64,000 bases of DNA, taken from Eleusine coracana subsp. coracana (Eukaryota > Streptophyta > Magnoliopsida > Poales > Poaceae). The position numbers and the translations under genes were made by a program. This document shows, in pieces, positions 46,757-58,284 of the stretch. The stretch covers positions 31,766,044-31,830,043 of the forward strand of contig CM064423.1 in NCBI GenBank assembly GCA_032690845.1. Reading direction: 5' to 3'. Under the pieces are notes generated by a model. That model searched no databases. It saw nothing but the letters and a program-made list of their open reading frames with translations, and was not told the DNA's origin. Each line of letters starts with the position of its first letter. The stretch's first letter is position 1.

Positions 46757-48331
46757 TGTGAATATTACCCCCAATTAGAGCATAATTGATACTAATTTGG
46801 GCCATTTACCTGTGATATTGTCTATATATTTGTATATGCGTTGTTTTGGAGCTTTATTGCAGAAACAGGTAAAATTGATGATTAAAGTGATGCTGGAGAG
46901 GACAGGAGTGTAGAACCGACAAAAAACACTGAAGAAGCCCAGTGCGCCGATCGGCGCAGTCCATGAGCCAATCGGCGCAAGGGTGTTTTGGCCCACAGAA
47001 GTGACCGAGGCCCATTTCACATGTTTATGAAAGTTTATCTGCGCAAGACAGTTGAAGATATTTGTCTAGAAGATTTATGGAACTTCAAGAAGATTTATGG
47101 AACTTTAAGATCTCAATGTGCAGTACAAGACTTTATCTCGAAGGAAAAAGCCCACATGGCAGCTGTGGAAGACAGAGGAAACGACTCGGAGAAGAAACCA
47201 GAGAAGACACGGCTTTCGTCGATCGGCGCAATCCTGCGCCGATCGGCGCAACCGCCTTATTTGCTAGAAACCGAGTCCTTTACGAGTAGAACCCCTATAA
47301 ATACTTGTAAACCCTGTTCGCAGAGAGGGAGGCAAGAGAGGGACAACATATCCGTGAGTTAGAGCCACCGGGGCTTGCCCCGTTAGAATAGATCTCTAGT
47401 TGAGTTTCAAGAACCATTGGTGTTAAGAGTTGATCCGTCAAGGTAGGCCATCTCGACGGGGATGAATCTTACTCTATGTATCTCAAGGATGATTGAATAT
47501 GTTGATGATGGTTTTGGTGATTTGTCTCTCTTGATACTATAATCATGCATGTGCTTATTCCAATTGCTTAGTTCTAGGCTAAGTAAGTTGATATTATCTT
47601 AATCGTGGTGATTAGGATAGTATTTCGACATTGTATTGATTATGGTTGCTTGATGATGCTAGTAGTGTGGTTTAGCGATGACAGCACTAAGACGGCGCAG
47701 CACTATTGGATAGTTGAGTAGGGTAAGATACTCGCGCGATTAAGGGTTTCCTGTCGGCAGCGATAAATCGGGAGCCTCTCAGAAAGCAGGGTGGTCTTAT
47801 TCATTATAGGTTTTCATTGATCTATGTAATTACCCATTATAATGCTATTTAATTAGACTTTCTGGTTATGATCTCACTAGTAGATATCTGGTTACTCACT
47901 TAACAGCCTAGGTTTACAAGGCATCTGGCGCACTTTAGCTTAGATTCACTAGTGTGTCGATCGGCTCAACTCCTGCGCTGATCGGCGCAACGACAGATTC
48001 ACTAGTGTGTCGATCGGCTCAACTCCTGCGCCGATCGGCGCAACGATAGATTGTCTTAGACTCACTAGTGTGTCGATCGGCTCAACTCCTGCGCTGATCG
48101 GCGCAATGACAGATTTACTGTCTAGCGCACCTTTGCGCTGGCCAGCCCCCTTCATGCAACCTGAATTCGACAGTAGCCTTGACCAGATCTTTTACTGTTA
48201 ACTTTGTTTAATTATCCCTAAGGTCCCAGTGGATTTGATAAACCTTGGAATACTCAATTCAAGGGAAAAAGTGCTACAATCGTACACCGTCCTCTTGCGG
48301 TATATAAGTGGGTGCGTAGGTACGACCAACA
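46757..48331 (+). repeat. LTR-like segment, family E
   Basis: The segment starts about TGTGAATATT and ends about CGACCAACA. A TATA box TATAAATAC is at 47296-47304, and the late block GTGCTACAATCGTACACCG resembles the 3' part of gypsy LTRs. It contains many copies of the palindrome GCGCCGATCGGCGC. I find no target duplication, so boundaries are tentative. Confidence 0.5.
47949..48118 (+). repeat. Three tandem copies of a GATCGGC-rich unit
   Basis: Units of about 52-65 bases starting CACTAGTGTGTCGATCGGC begin near 47949, 48000 and 48062. Each pairs CGATCGGCTCAACTCCTGCG with GATCGGCGCAA. They lie in the LTR downstream of the TATA box. Confidence 0.85.
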
Positions 48332-49236
48332 AGTCCTAGCCGGGACACTCGTGAACATGTAAATCATGGAAACACTCTCAAAGGTGCAACTAGGAAACAA
48401 CTACAAAGCTTAAGAAGGCACTATTGGACTTGGATAAATAAAAGAACAAACATCTATATATTTGAGGCATAAGTCTTATAGAAGAAAAGATACAAGAGAA
48501 CTTATACCAAGGCATCCAAGACAAATCTAGAATCCCGAGGAGAAGCTCTCAACCCGACTCTAACTCCCAAGCTAACTATCGAATTCTACATTGTAGCAGA
48601 AGTAGTGGGAAAGTAGTCTTCTTGACGTGTTGCCTCTTTGATTGATGTGTTTCCTCCATAATTCTCCACTATTTATAGGTAGCGATGGGCCGGGGGGTAT
48701 TTGTATGTGAAGTGGAGTCGGTAGGCCAAAGTCAATCCGTCAGGCGGTGGGCCATGCCGGGCAGCATGCACCGGCGGGAGGCAAGCAACGCCGGGCGGCC
48801 CTTGGATCGTGTCGGTTTCCCGACCGACCTTCTCCCGATGGCTTGGATTTGATCCCGATGGCGGTTGTTTAGTTGGTGGCCACTGACTCTCTTCTTTTAG
48901 GGCTGATAGGCCTCAAGGGCTGGCAACACCGGGTGGCAAACCCAGGCCGAGCAGCAAGCCAGGTCGGGCGGCAAGCTAGGTCGGGCAGCGGCCTATGCCG
49001 GGTGCCGACCCTTGTCGGGTTGCCTCTTGTCCTCTCCCAGTTAGGCCACTTGATGGCACTCTTTCCTTAGCTGTATTTCATCATTTTTTGTCCGGGAGGA
49101 GAAAACGGTATCATAGTGGAGTGTTTTATAGAATCGGCCGGGTCGGATGATTAGCCGGACAACGATTCTGGTTTGATCGGCCGGGTGGCTGATTTCAGCC
49201 TTAAATGACCCTGTTATCTGGTCCTGATTTTAGTCG
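48332..49236. repeat. LTR-like fragments, family D (two orientations)
   Basis: Bases 48480-48740 are the reverse complement of the promoter block at 25400-25640. Bases 48870-49200 match 24990-25340 in the forward direction. One copy must therefore have an inversion, or two separate LTR fragments are joined here. The sequence is cut at 49236 by a Copia-2 solo LTR and resumes at 51160. Confidence 0.5.
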
Positions 49237-51159
49237 TGAAAGGATTGAGTGACCGAGAGGGGGGGTGAATTGGGAACTCAAACAATGTACCTATTTAGCC
49301 AAATACAAAAACCGACCACTCAATACAACTCCTACACAGTTCTAGTGGTGATCACACTAACAAGATAATCCTATAAAAGGAAAGACAATCTAAGCATACT
49401 AGTGGATCACTTTTGAGACACACAACTCCTATGCAAGCTAGTAATCAAAGAACATGCGGAAGCACACAACAAGCTAGCAAAGGAGCCTACTCATGCAAAG
49501 CTACTAGATCATCAAGTACAAGATAAGCACACAAGCATGAGTAGCACAATACATCCAAGGGTAAGTAATCAAGCCAATGTAACTCCTACACATGCTAGTG
49601 ATCAAGTGAAAGCTAAGCACAACTAGCAAGTAGAGAAGCCTATTCATGCAAGTCTACAAGTAATCAACTAGAGTAAAGCATACAAGCATGAATAGCACTG
49701 TATGTAAATGCAGAAAGTAATATATCAAAGTAAGGAGTAGAGTAAGAGATGGCTCATGATTTTTTCCCGAGGTCTCGGGAGGATGGCGCCTTCCCCTACT
49801 CCTCGTTGGACCACTCCCGCTTGAGTCCTGCTCCCTCCTACCCCCAATGTGGAGTTCTCGCCCACGAGCCCATAATCACTCCCGAAGTGAAGACACGGTG
49901 CGCGTCACCACTACCACCAAGGCACAAGCTCGCCTCCCTCGAGAACTTGTCAGACTCCCCGAGCCGACACGGGCGCTCACTATTGATGCCCCTTTCACCA
50001 ACGGGCTCAACCCGTGTACAAACGTGTGACGGCCTTCACAACCGATCACGATAGGCTCGATCGCCGACACCTAACCGGTCTAGGTCTCACCATAGATGAA
50101 GAGTAACAACCTAGATCACACCCTCAAGTACACCCTAGCCTTAGATGTGCATCAATGTTCAAGTTACTCTCACTAGCACTCTCAAGATATCCAATATCCT
50201 CTCCTAGTGCTCCTCTCTTGGCCCTTTGGCTTCCAATAGATGCTCCCAGCAACCCTAATGGCCAAAGGTAGTCTCCAAGACCCCAGCAACGAAGTTATAT
50301 AAGCTTCCAACCTGAAACTAGTCATTGCTCCAGGCAACAGCTCTCTAGACGCACTGACCAGACGGTCTGGTCACTGTCCAGACCAGACAGTACGGTCTCC
50401 ACCGAATGGCTCTGGAATTGCTCTTTGTCCGCAGCTGTCTCCAAACGGACCGTACAGTCTAGTCTATAGACCGTACAGTCTGGTCTTCATCACCAAATCT
50501 CTAAACAGAGCCGTTGCAACAACTTCCTCGTGTGTCCAGAATTTCCTCCTAGAGACCGTACAGTCCGGTCTACAGTCCGGTCTGTACAAATTCTTCTCCA
50601 ACAGATTTCCTTGCGGCCAACTTCTCCTCTATTCTGGAATTCCTCCTGATGATCGTACCATCCGGTCTCTATGACCCTCTATCCGGTCTCTATCTCTAGA
50701 AGTTGAAACTCCTCATCCTCGCTTGACTTCATTTCCCGGCTTCTCCGAACAACTCCATGGCTTCTCCACTATCACCTAGTCCCTGTGATTTCACCGAGCA
50801 TCCATGCACATCACCGACTAGACATGACCTAAGAGAAATGACCTAGACCCCCTTGATAGTCCAGTTTTTCCTATGGACTCAAAGCCCTAACAACTAGACA
50901 AGTGTTCCCAACACTTGCTCCATAGCTTGTCCTTAGCTTTGATCCAACTCCATCAACCCTTGGACTCCATCAAGCTTACAAGCCTCCATGCTTGCGGTCC
51001 TTGTCATCCATCGCCAAAACCGTCAAAAATAATCATCATAGAGTAGAAAAGGTTTCCTACATGAACAACACATGTGTAGACATTAGTCATATTTTATGTT
51101 TATCATTCGTCACCAAAACATCATACCTTGGGCTGACCTCAATGGTCATGATCCTTACA
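49237..51159 (-). mobile_element. Copia-2 family solo LTR (minus strand)
   Basis: This 1923-base LTR reads on the plus strand from TGAAAGGATTGAGTGACC to GATCCTTACA. It is flanked by AGTCG (49232-49236) and AGCCG (51160-51164), a target duplication with one change. Removing it rejoins family D sequence smoothly. It is the inverse of the LTR at 32628-34298, and carries palindromes such as ACCAGACGGTCTGGT at about 50357-50371. Confidence 0.88.
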
Positions 51160-51616
51160 AGCCGTAAACGACCCTGTCGGCTGAGTTCTGATTTCAGCCA
51201 TAAAGGACCCTGTTGGCCGATGGAAAACAACAGTTTCACGGTCATGATCGGACGACGGGATGTTTCGTCATGTTTTTGCATATTTTGGCCCCTTTTGTAC
51301 CTTCAACCACATATTTTGCCAAAACTCGTAGAACTTTACAAATTTAATAAATACTTATTGAACTAAGGTCTTTACCTTGCATTTTCCGACCGATTGGCAG
51401 TCGATATTGGGTTTTATCGGCCGCCAATAGTCCTATAGTTGGAATCTCTCAGGTCTTTGCGATGTATTCAAGGAGGACAAAGGCCTCCTGAGAGAAATAA
51501 GTAACTCTTTTCTCAAACTGACTTCAGCGCATCAAAAGGATCAGAATGGCCAATTCATGCTAGGAGAATAAAGAAGAAGGCAAAAGGTTTGAAATGTTCA
51601 TATATTTCAGCTTTAC

Positions 51617-51618
<2 letters not shown>
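51160..51618 (+). repeat. Family D sequence, continuation
   Basis: Bases 51165-51400 match 60735-60959 in direct orientation (GTTGGCCGATGGAAAAC, GGGATGTTTCGTCAT, GACCGATTGG-type end). No gene is present. Confidence 0.65.

Positions 51619-51688
<70 letters not shown>
51619..51688 (+). repeat. (TG)n microsatellite
   Basis: About 35 uninterrupted TG units. It sits exactly where the first about 205 bases of the following Copia-1-like LTR are missing. Confidence 0.95.
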
Positions 51689-51689
<1 letters not shown>

Positions 51690-51791
51690 AACTTAGCGGT
51701 CAACGGCGAGAGGATCGGGCATAAGTAGGAGACTTGGGGCCGGACGATCGGGAGGCCGGGTGAAGTCAAGGGTGTTCCATACCGTACACGT
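51689..51791 (+). repeat. Copia-1-like LTR remnant, left piece
   Basis: The segment TCAACTTAGCGGTCAACGGC onward matches Copia-1 LTR positions from 1874. It is cut at 51791 by element C and continues at 59642. Confidence 0.8.
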
Positions 51792-53357
51792 TGTTGACGG
51801 CTGTTAAGTACCATTTTCATCCGTCAACTATGCACAAATAAAGAAGAACTGAGCATTTCATACACGCATATTTAATTACAATAATGTAGTTCCACTTGTA
51901 CTTGGGAATTACTTGCATGCAGGAGGAAATATGAAGGAAACACACCCAAAAGGCAAAGAAACACACTTTCGACCAATGAGAGAGCGCCAACTGGACATCC
52001 CATGGATTGAAGGGCCCATTTTCAGTACCACACCGAAGAAACAAACAAAACTACCCTGACATCTAGGATGAGGACCCACCTAGCAGCCACCCTGAGGAAG
52101 CACAACCCAGGAGGGCCCAACAATAAGTCGGCAGACCCCCCTAGGTCGACCGACCTAGGCATGGGCCTTTCCTCCTGGGCTTTCACGTGGAGGCTCCTGG
52201 TTGATCCCTGAAGGCGGTGGGCCGGGATATTCTTGGCGGTTACTCCCCTTTGCCGACCGATAGAGGCTATAAATAGGAGGGTGTGGCTTTACACTCACAC
52301 ACACACCACAAGAAGAATTCCTTCTCTTGCTACATAGTTGTTCTCAAGTCTTAGTGGAGTTAGGCTGAGTCTAGAGCTCTCTAGTTCTTCAAGTCTTCTC
52401 TTGGAGAAATTGGTATGGCTCTTGTATCATTTCCCTTTTGTAAGACTTCGCTCTATTTAATAAATGTCATCTTTTCATATAGTTGTGTTTGGGTCATGAG
52501 TTTCTTGTTTGATATTGTGATCCATATATGTGATAATATAGCCCACTTGTGTGATAATAGTTTATATTTATTATACTACTATTATCATGCTTGTCATATA
52601 CTGCCACTATAGTCTAATTTATATGACATAGGCTTCATGCTTAGGATTCATTGTTATGACATGACATGGGTTTGGTGATCATATTTATATGATAGCTCTG
52701 CTTCGTTAATATAACCATGGAGGAGTAGAGTGCTCTTTGATTATGCAAGTATGGTGCTTGGATAATTGATTTGCATCAATTATTCGTTAGTCTACCAGTT
52801 AGGTGAGGTAGGTGGCAGGTGGTGACAGCCCTGCCCGTCCTTTGCACTCCTCCACGCTAGGCTAGTGCGTAGGCTCTTGGCAGAAGTCGTCTGTGGATGC
52901 AGGGGTAGGTCCGTGCCTGAAGTGTTATGTTAATAGCTGTTGAACCCGAGTATAAGCGTGTATGTGTATAGAACTTACGATATACAACTATATATGAAAG
53001 TACTGTAGGAGTAGCTCAGCTTAGTTTTTTCTCCACTTGGCTTTATTTATTTATTTATATTTGAGATAGAATCTTTTGTGTGTCACACCACCTCGCCATT
53101 ATCCATTGCTTTCCTGCCTTGGTTAGATGATCCTTATCAATTCGCAATGTAAATATGTGCATAAGTAAGCCTTCTTATTCATTGCCTTCCTTTGGGATCA
53201 ACAAATACGATACCCTGAATACTTCCGGGTGAAATGCTACAACGGTATTTTCCGTGCGCTTGCGGATTTTACCTAATTGTCTCTAGGACATATTAATGAA
53301 GCATTTATGGCACCTTGCCAGCGATGATTTATTAGTATGGCTTAGCAAAAGTCAACA
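51792..53357 (+). repeat. Element C 5' LTR
   Basis: This 1566-base LTR has a TATA box at 52268, an ACACACACACC leader, the conserved blocks GGTGGTGACAGCCC and GTGCGCTTGCGGATTTTACC, and a primer-site-like TGGCACCTTGCCAGCGATGA at 53309-53328, about 30 bases before its end. GTCGACCGACCTAGG-type palindromes lie about 110 bases before the TATA box. Confidence 0.9.
52268..52276 (+). promoter_or_regulatory. TATA box of element C 5' LTR
   Basis: TATAAATAG, repeated identically at 58552-58560 in the 3' LTR and followed in both by GAGGGTGTGGCTT. Confidence 0.7.
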
Positions 53358-53365
53358 AGCATTTC

Positions 53366-53383
53366 TGGCGCCGTTGTCGGGGA
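53366..53383 (+). other. Primer-binding site, tRNA-Asp type (element C)
   Basis: TGGCGCCGTTGTCGGGGA lies eight bases after the LTR end and differs by one base from the site in element B. Confidence 0.85.
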
Positions 53384-53640
53384 AGGCGTATGATTAAGAA
53401 ATTACTAATATACATATTTATGTTACAATTATAAGGCCATCTCCTAAGCAGGCTAACCTTCCTTTGTTTTCTACATATTGTATGAAAACAAGGTAGTGTA
53501 TGACTGGTTTTGACTTGCCGACAAACTTCACCGAAGATCCAGAATCACACTTGAGAAGGGCATGAGCTAGGCTCACCCCTCCTTAAAAGCAACCTCAGTC
53601 AAGCGAACCCGTCACTTCAGCACCACCAAGCTTTGAGCCG

Positions 53641-55772
53641 ATGGTCCAAAAGACCCTCTGCGAGTTCTCCGCTCCCTCTGCTACCAATGTTCTTGTTGGT
53701 CCAGCTGGCAACATGGGAGATGCGAACTTTGAGATCAAGACAGGTCTCATCACCATGGTGCAGGCCAGCCCATTCTGTGGGCAGGCCAATGAGGATGCAA
53801 GTGCTCATCTGCAACAATTCCTAGGGATTTGCAACACTTTCAAGATGAAGGACGTCACCCCCGACACTATTCATCTTTGATTGTTCCTGTTCTCTCTCCT
53901 TGGGAGGGCGAGACAGTGGTTCTATGTGAACCTTGATGCTGTAAACACTTGGGGAAAATGTTATGCCGCATTCCTCGCAAAGTTTTCCCTGTTGGGCAAA
54001 ACCAATGCCCTCTGTGGAAAGATTTCGAGCTTCCAGCAGGAGTCGAAGGAGTCGATTCCTGAGGCATGGGAGAGGCTCCAAGAATACATCTTGGCATGCC
54101 CACACCACGGGATGCATGACTGGCCTATCATCTAGAACTTCTACAACGGGCTCACTCCGTCGGCCCGTGATCACCTCGACGCTACTGGTGGTGGAGCCTT
54201 CTTGTCGCTCACTGTGAGCAAGGCAAAGGAGCTGATCAAGAAAATGGTGTCCAACCAAGGTTGGAGTGAAGATCGCCTCCAACCATGTCCGTGGGGCATG
54301 CACTCCGTCAAGGAGGTTGACATGCTTGCCGCTAAGATAGATCTCCTCATGAAGAAGATGGACGATCAGACCAAGGGAGAAATATATGGGACTGCCCAAG
54401 TTGTGGACGCTCACATGACGTGCGAGGTCTGTGGCAACATGGGGCACTCAGGAAATGACTGTCCTGAAACCCATAAGGACGCAATGTACATGGGCAACAA
54501 CAACAACGGCTACCGTCCACAAGGAGGTCAGAGGTGGAATCAACAGTGCCCCAACTACCAAGGAGGTAACAATGGCAACTTTAACTCTGGTTATAATCAG
54601 CCCTCCTTGAAAGATCTTGTTCTTGGTCAAGCAAGGATAAATGAGAATATTAGTAAAAAGCTTGCCACCAATGATAAGACTCTAGAAAGCATCCACACTA
54701 AAATTGAAGGCCTTTCTTCTACTTTCAAGAACCAGCTAAGCTTTAATAAAATGCTTCAAACCCAATTAGCTCAGTTGGCTGCTGCTGTTCCTCGGGAAAA
54801 ATACCGGGGCAACCCGAGACTCCCTTAGAAAATGTTAATGCGGTTACCACGAGGGGAGGTAAATTCACTCGGGACCTGCCATATCCTAACACTGCAGGAA
54901 AGGAAAAGGAGAGCACACAAGTTGAGAAGTCGGCGGAAGAAAAGGAACAAGAGGCAATGCCACTAAGGAAAACGGCTCCACATGAGTTCTATGGCACGAA
55001 CTTCATGCCATTTCCTAAAAGAAAGAGGAAGTCGACCGTGGATGAGCAGTTCACACGCTTTGCTGAAGTAATCCAGAAGCTGCACATCAACGTGCCCTTG
55101 CTGGATGCAATGCAAGTACCTACGTACGCTTGCTACCTCAAGGACCTCATCAGCAACAAGCGTCCGATGCTGACCACGGAGATTGTCAAGCTTACAGAAG
55201 AGTATAGCGCTGCTATACTCAACCGGCTTCCCGAGAAGAAGAAAGATCCGGGTAGTCCCACGATCACCTGCTTGATCGGGACACAGAACTTCGACCACGC
55301 CCTATGTGATCTTGGGGCGAGTGTGAGCGTAATGCCGAAGGACATCTTCGACAGGATGAACTATATAGGCTTATCCCCCATGTCGATGCAGCTCCAGCTG
55401 GTCAATTCCTCGGCCCGCTACCCGGCGGGAATTGCCGAAGACATTCCGGTGAAAATCCGAGATTGCTTCATTCCCATCGATTTCGTGGTACTCGACATGG
55501 ATGTCGGTAAGGAAACACCGCTCATCTTTGGGCGGCCCTTCCTCAGCACCGCGGATGCTCGCATTGATGTTGGAGGCGGAGAAATCCGTTTCCATATCAA
55601 TGGCAAGGAGGAGAAGTTTGATTTTCGGCCACGGAAGGAGCAATGCAATATGATCCGCATCAAGTGTGGGCCAAAACCGAACAACATCAAGGAAGTCGAA
55701 GTTACGCCCCCAAAGGACAGCCTCATAACGTTCATGAAGAACTTCCTCGAGAAGGAAAAAGTGTCACCATGA
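53641..55772 (+). pseudogene. Element C gag-protease polyprotein (three lesions)
   Basis: Gag forms the particle and the protease cleaves the polyprotein. The first frame runs from 53641 to 54828 with a TGA at 53878-53880 and a TAG at 54133-54135. Both are single-base changes from sense codons expected in the family. It covers the Retrotrans_gag domain (FFxKFSLLGKTNAL-type region, WERLQEYILACPHHGM) and a CCHC knuckle CEVCGNMGHSGNDC at 54421-54462. A one-base loss near 54800 shifts to the frame ending at 55772. That frame carries the retropepsin: active site DLGAS at 55308-55322, then FIPIDFVVLDMDV and PLIFGRPFLS. The region lacks RT and integrase. No other function is expected. Confidence 0.88.
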
Positions 55773-55976
55773 CCGGTGACGGTGAAGAGATCGGAGCCGC
55801 GTGCCAAGCCACAGGCTCCAAAGTCTGCAAAGCCGCCGACCACACCGACAAAGAAGACCAAGAAGGTGTGGCGAGTGAAGCAAGAAGCATCATCTGTGTC
55901 CTCATCTCCAAGACTGAACGACACCACCTCAAGCTAAACGCCGGAGAAAAGTCCCTGCTCGTCGGACTTAAATAGG
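55773..55976 (+). pseudogene. Basic Pro/Lys/Ser-rich tail of the gag-protease region
   Basis: After the stop at 55770-55772 the same frame continues with KRSEPRAKPQAPKSAKPPTT and KKVWRVKQEASSVSSSP before stopping. Element B and the inverted fragment at 17885 share the KKVW(R)-K block, so the tail is an old part of the family, though it is now separated by a stop in C and B. Confidence 0.5.
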
Positions 55977-56140
55977 TGAGCCCTCGCCGAGAGGTTAAAT
56001 CGGTATTTATCCATATTTATTTTCTTCAATTCCATATTTTCTTTCCATCATGTTTAGATTCATTTCCATCTTTTGCATTTTGCATATTTGAATTTTTCAA
56101 CCATCTTGCACATTGGAATTTTTCCAATCATATGCATATT

Positions 56141-56144
<4 letters not shown>

Positions 56145-56190
<46 letters not shown>
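56145..56190 (+). repeat. (TA)n microsatellite
   Basis: About 22 TA units in the AT-rich spacer between the two ORFs of element C. Confidence 0.95.
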
Positions 56191-56192
<2 letters not shown>

Positions 56193-56289
56193 TTTTTTGG
56201 GTTTGTCTTTTTGAAAAGAATTTTTGTCGAGCAATTTGAGAAAAATGGCTGCACTGGCTAGATTCGCTAGCCATTGGAGAACATCCTGG

Positions 56290-56440
56290 AAAAAGGAGGG
56301 AACCAGGAGGGCCCACTGGCAGGTCGGCCGACCTGACCCCCTGGTCCCACCTTTTTGTCCCCAGCTTTTTTCCAACGGTTCTATAGCCATCGCTCTATCC
56401 AATTCTTGCTGCCATTCTGGTGTTTAGGCTATAAAAACTG
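56290..56440 (+). promoter_or_regulatory. Putative internal promoter before element C second ORF
   Basis: The block CCAGGAGGGCCCA (56306-56318) followed by CAGGTCGGCCGACCTG (56320-56335) is shared, with small changes, with the LTR (58391-58445). A TATA box TATAAAAA at 56430-56437 is followed by GGAGGAGGAGCTTCACC, like the LTR leader GGAGGGTGTGGCTTCAC. The similar order and spacing suggest a second promoter related to the LTR promoter. Activity is inferred. Confidence 0.5.
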
Positions 56441-56576
56441 ACCGGGAGGAGGAGCTTCACCATTCCAAGCTCATTCTTCACTTTCCTCCTTTGCTCACTT
56501 TGTTGCTCTTCAAGATTTCGTGTTCTTCACTTAGCTACTGCCCCAAAAACCCAAAAAAATAGTTCCCCTTTGTTTT

Positions 56577-58190
56577 GTGCATTTTCAAGTTGATTGTGAG
56601 AATCAAAATCAAGTTCGGGAGGGTTCGGGTTCGTTTTCACTAACGTTAACCCGAACACAAGGTCGTTCTTGTTTTTGTTTGTTCTTGTGTGTAGCCTTGC
56701 TCAATCTAATCAAGCAAGCTGTCGAGGGGAAGAAGAGGAAGAGTTCTCGGGCAAGCACAAGCCATACGCCCTCCGTCGAGCTTACCTCGAGTTCGGAACA
56801 TGGCGACTCCGAAGCTGAAATTCCTGAGGAAGAAACGCCGGCCATGCTCACCTCCGAGGAGCACCTCGACATCATCGACGACCGTGAAGGACAAGCCATC
56901 GAGCTCATGAGAGACCGGCCGTTTGCCCACACCCGACATTTCGACCCGGACTTCCTCGAGAAAATAGGTATGCAAGAAGAATTTGCCACTATTTTTCGCA
57001 CTATGGGTTGGACTGATTTCGTAGACGTAAATGAGGAAGGTTCTCGTTTGCTTACTATGCAGTTTTTGTGCACCCTTAGAAAATGTGATGAAGGCATTTC
57101 TTTTCGCTTGTTTAGGCAAGAACGTTTTGTTCCTTGCACCCACCTTAATTCTATGCTTGGTCTAAATGTCAAATGTAGAGTAGACTAAGACAAAGCATTG
57201 AAAAGTTTTCGTAAGGAATGTTTTTGGAAACAAATTTCTGGAAATGATTGGGGACCAAAGCCTAGAACAAGTACCCTCCATAATCCCACTTTGAGATTCA
57301 TGCATGTTTGGTTGGCCATGACCTTGTTTCCTCGATATGATATTAGGATTGTCCGTAAAGATGAACTAAAACTGATGTATGCCATGGTCAAAAGAATTAG
57401 AGTTTCTCCCGTGGAATGCATGATTGATCAATGGTTAGAAAATATAAAACTGAAAGGACCAATTGAGTGCACTTCCTTAATTACTCGCATTGCTCAAAAA
57501 TGTGAAATGCTCGAAAATGTTCAAATTGAATATTTGAGTGCGGACAGAGAATACATAGGTGAGGATTATTTTGTGCACGGACATACTTTGAAGCGTGGTC
57601 CGGATGATACCTTGGTCTATTATTTTCCCGAGTATATGAATGAATACCCGTTACCTAACCCGGGTCTTTGTTTGTATCACTGTCGAGCACTAACCTTCCC
57701 TCTCGAGGTAAGGGGAGATTCTCGCAGGGACAGCGTCTCCGAACGACCAACCCGACCACGGAGAAGCATGACGGCCACACCGGGGTTCCAAACCCTAAAT
57801 GGAGGTACGGGTTGGGATCAGCCCCCACCACCGGACGAGGCCGGAGGATCATCATGGCAGGCCGGTGCATGGGGATCTCAGCACGACTACCCCATGCACA
57901 CATCATCAAGCTCGAGCGGAGCGCCATCCTTTGCTAACCGGTCATTCTCATCTCGTGGGTTCCGTGAACTCAATTTCGGGATGACCGAGTTAACAAGGCG
58001 GGTGGATGACATCGACTTGCGCATCGAGAGTATGCAACAAACTCTCTTGCAGCACGTCACCAACACCCAACAATGGCAGAATTTCAGCGACAACCAATTC
58101 TGTCAACTCAACGCGATGATGGCCCAGAACCAAAGCAATTGGGACGCCTACTTCCACTCCCAAGGGTATCACCCGAACCAGCAAATGTGA
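56577..58190 (+). pseudogene. Element C second ORF, ATHILA ORF-1-like, one in-frame stop
   Basis: A single frame of about 537 codons runs from 56577 to the TGA at 58188-58190, broken only by TAA at 57186-57188. The exact start is uncertain because the sequence before about 56700 may be leader or intron. Residues about 45-100 are acidic and Ser-rich. The middle holds FDPDFLEKIGMQEEFATIF, GISFRLFRQERF and LRFMHVWLAMTLFPRYDIR, and YYFPEYMNEYPLPNPGL. The C-terminal 150 residues are Gly/Ser/Gln-rich with a coiled-coil-like segment (MTELTRRVDDIDLRIESMQ). The middle resembles plant retroelement proteins labelled ATHILA ORF-1; role unknown. Element B has a decayed homologue. Confidence 0.7.
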
Positions 58191-58284
58191 GCAAGAACAA
58201 GCTTGGGGCAGGACCCCCATCTCATGATAACTTGTATCTTTCCCTTGTTTTCATTTTTGCATTAGAACACACAAAACTACACTG
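58191..58284 (+). other. Element C 3' non-coding region with purine-rich tract
   Basis: AGCTTGGGGCAGGA at 58200-58213 corresponds to AGCTTGGGGGGAG in element B and may be the polypurine tract or part of it. The junction to the truncated LTR follows at 58285, so a deletion removed the true tract-LTR boundary. Confidence 0.45.

Noticed and set aside
47949..48118. CRISPR-like array of spaced repeats
   Set aside because: Units are tandem, spacers are near-identical, and the context is a plant LTR.
51617..51820. His/Thr-repeat protein on the minus strand
   Set aside because: It is a translation of the TG microsatellite and adjoining LTR.
53821..54447. 208-codon minus-strand ORF
   Set aside because: It is antisense to the conserved gag frame, which has the domain and zinc-knuckle evidence.
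55418..55927. 169-codon minus-strand ORF
   Set aside because: Antisense shadow of the protease domain.
56609..57172. 187-codon minus-strand ORF
   Set aside because: Antisense of the second ORF of element C, which has a homologue in element B on the sense strand.
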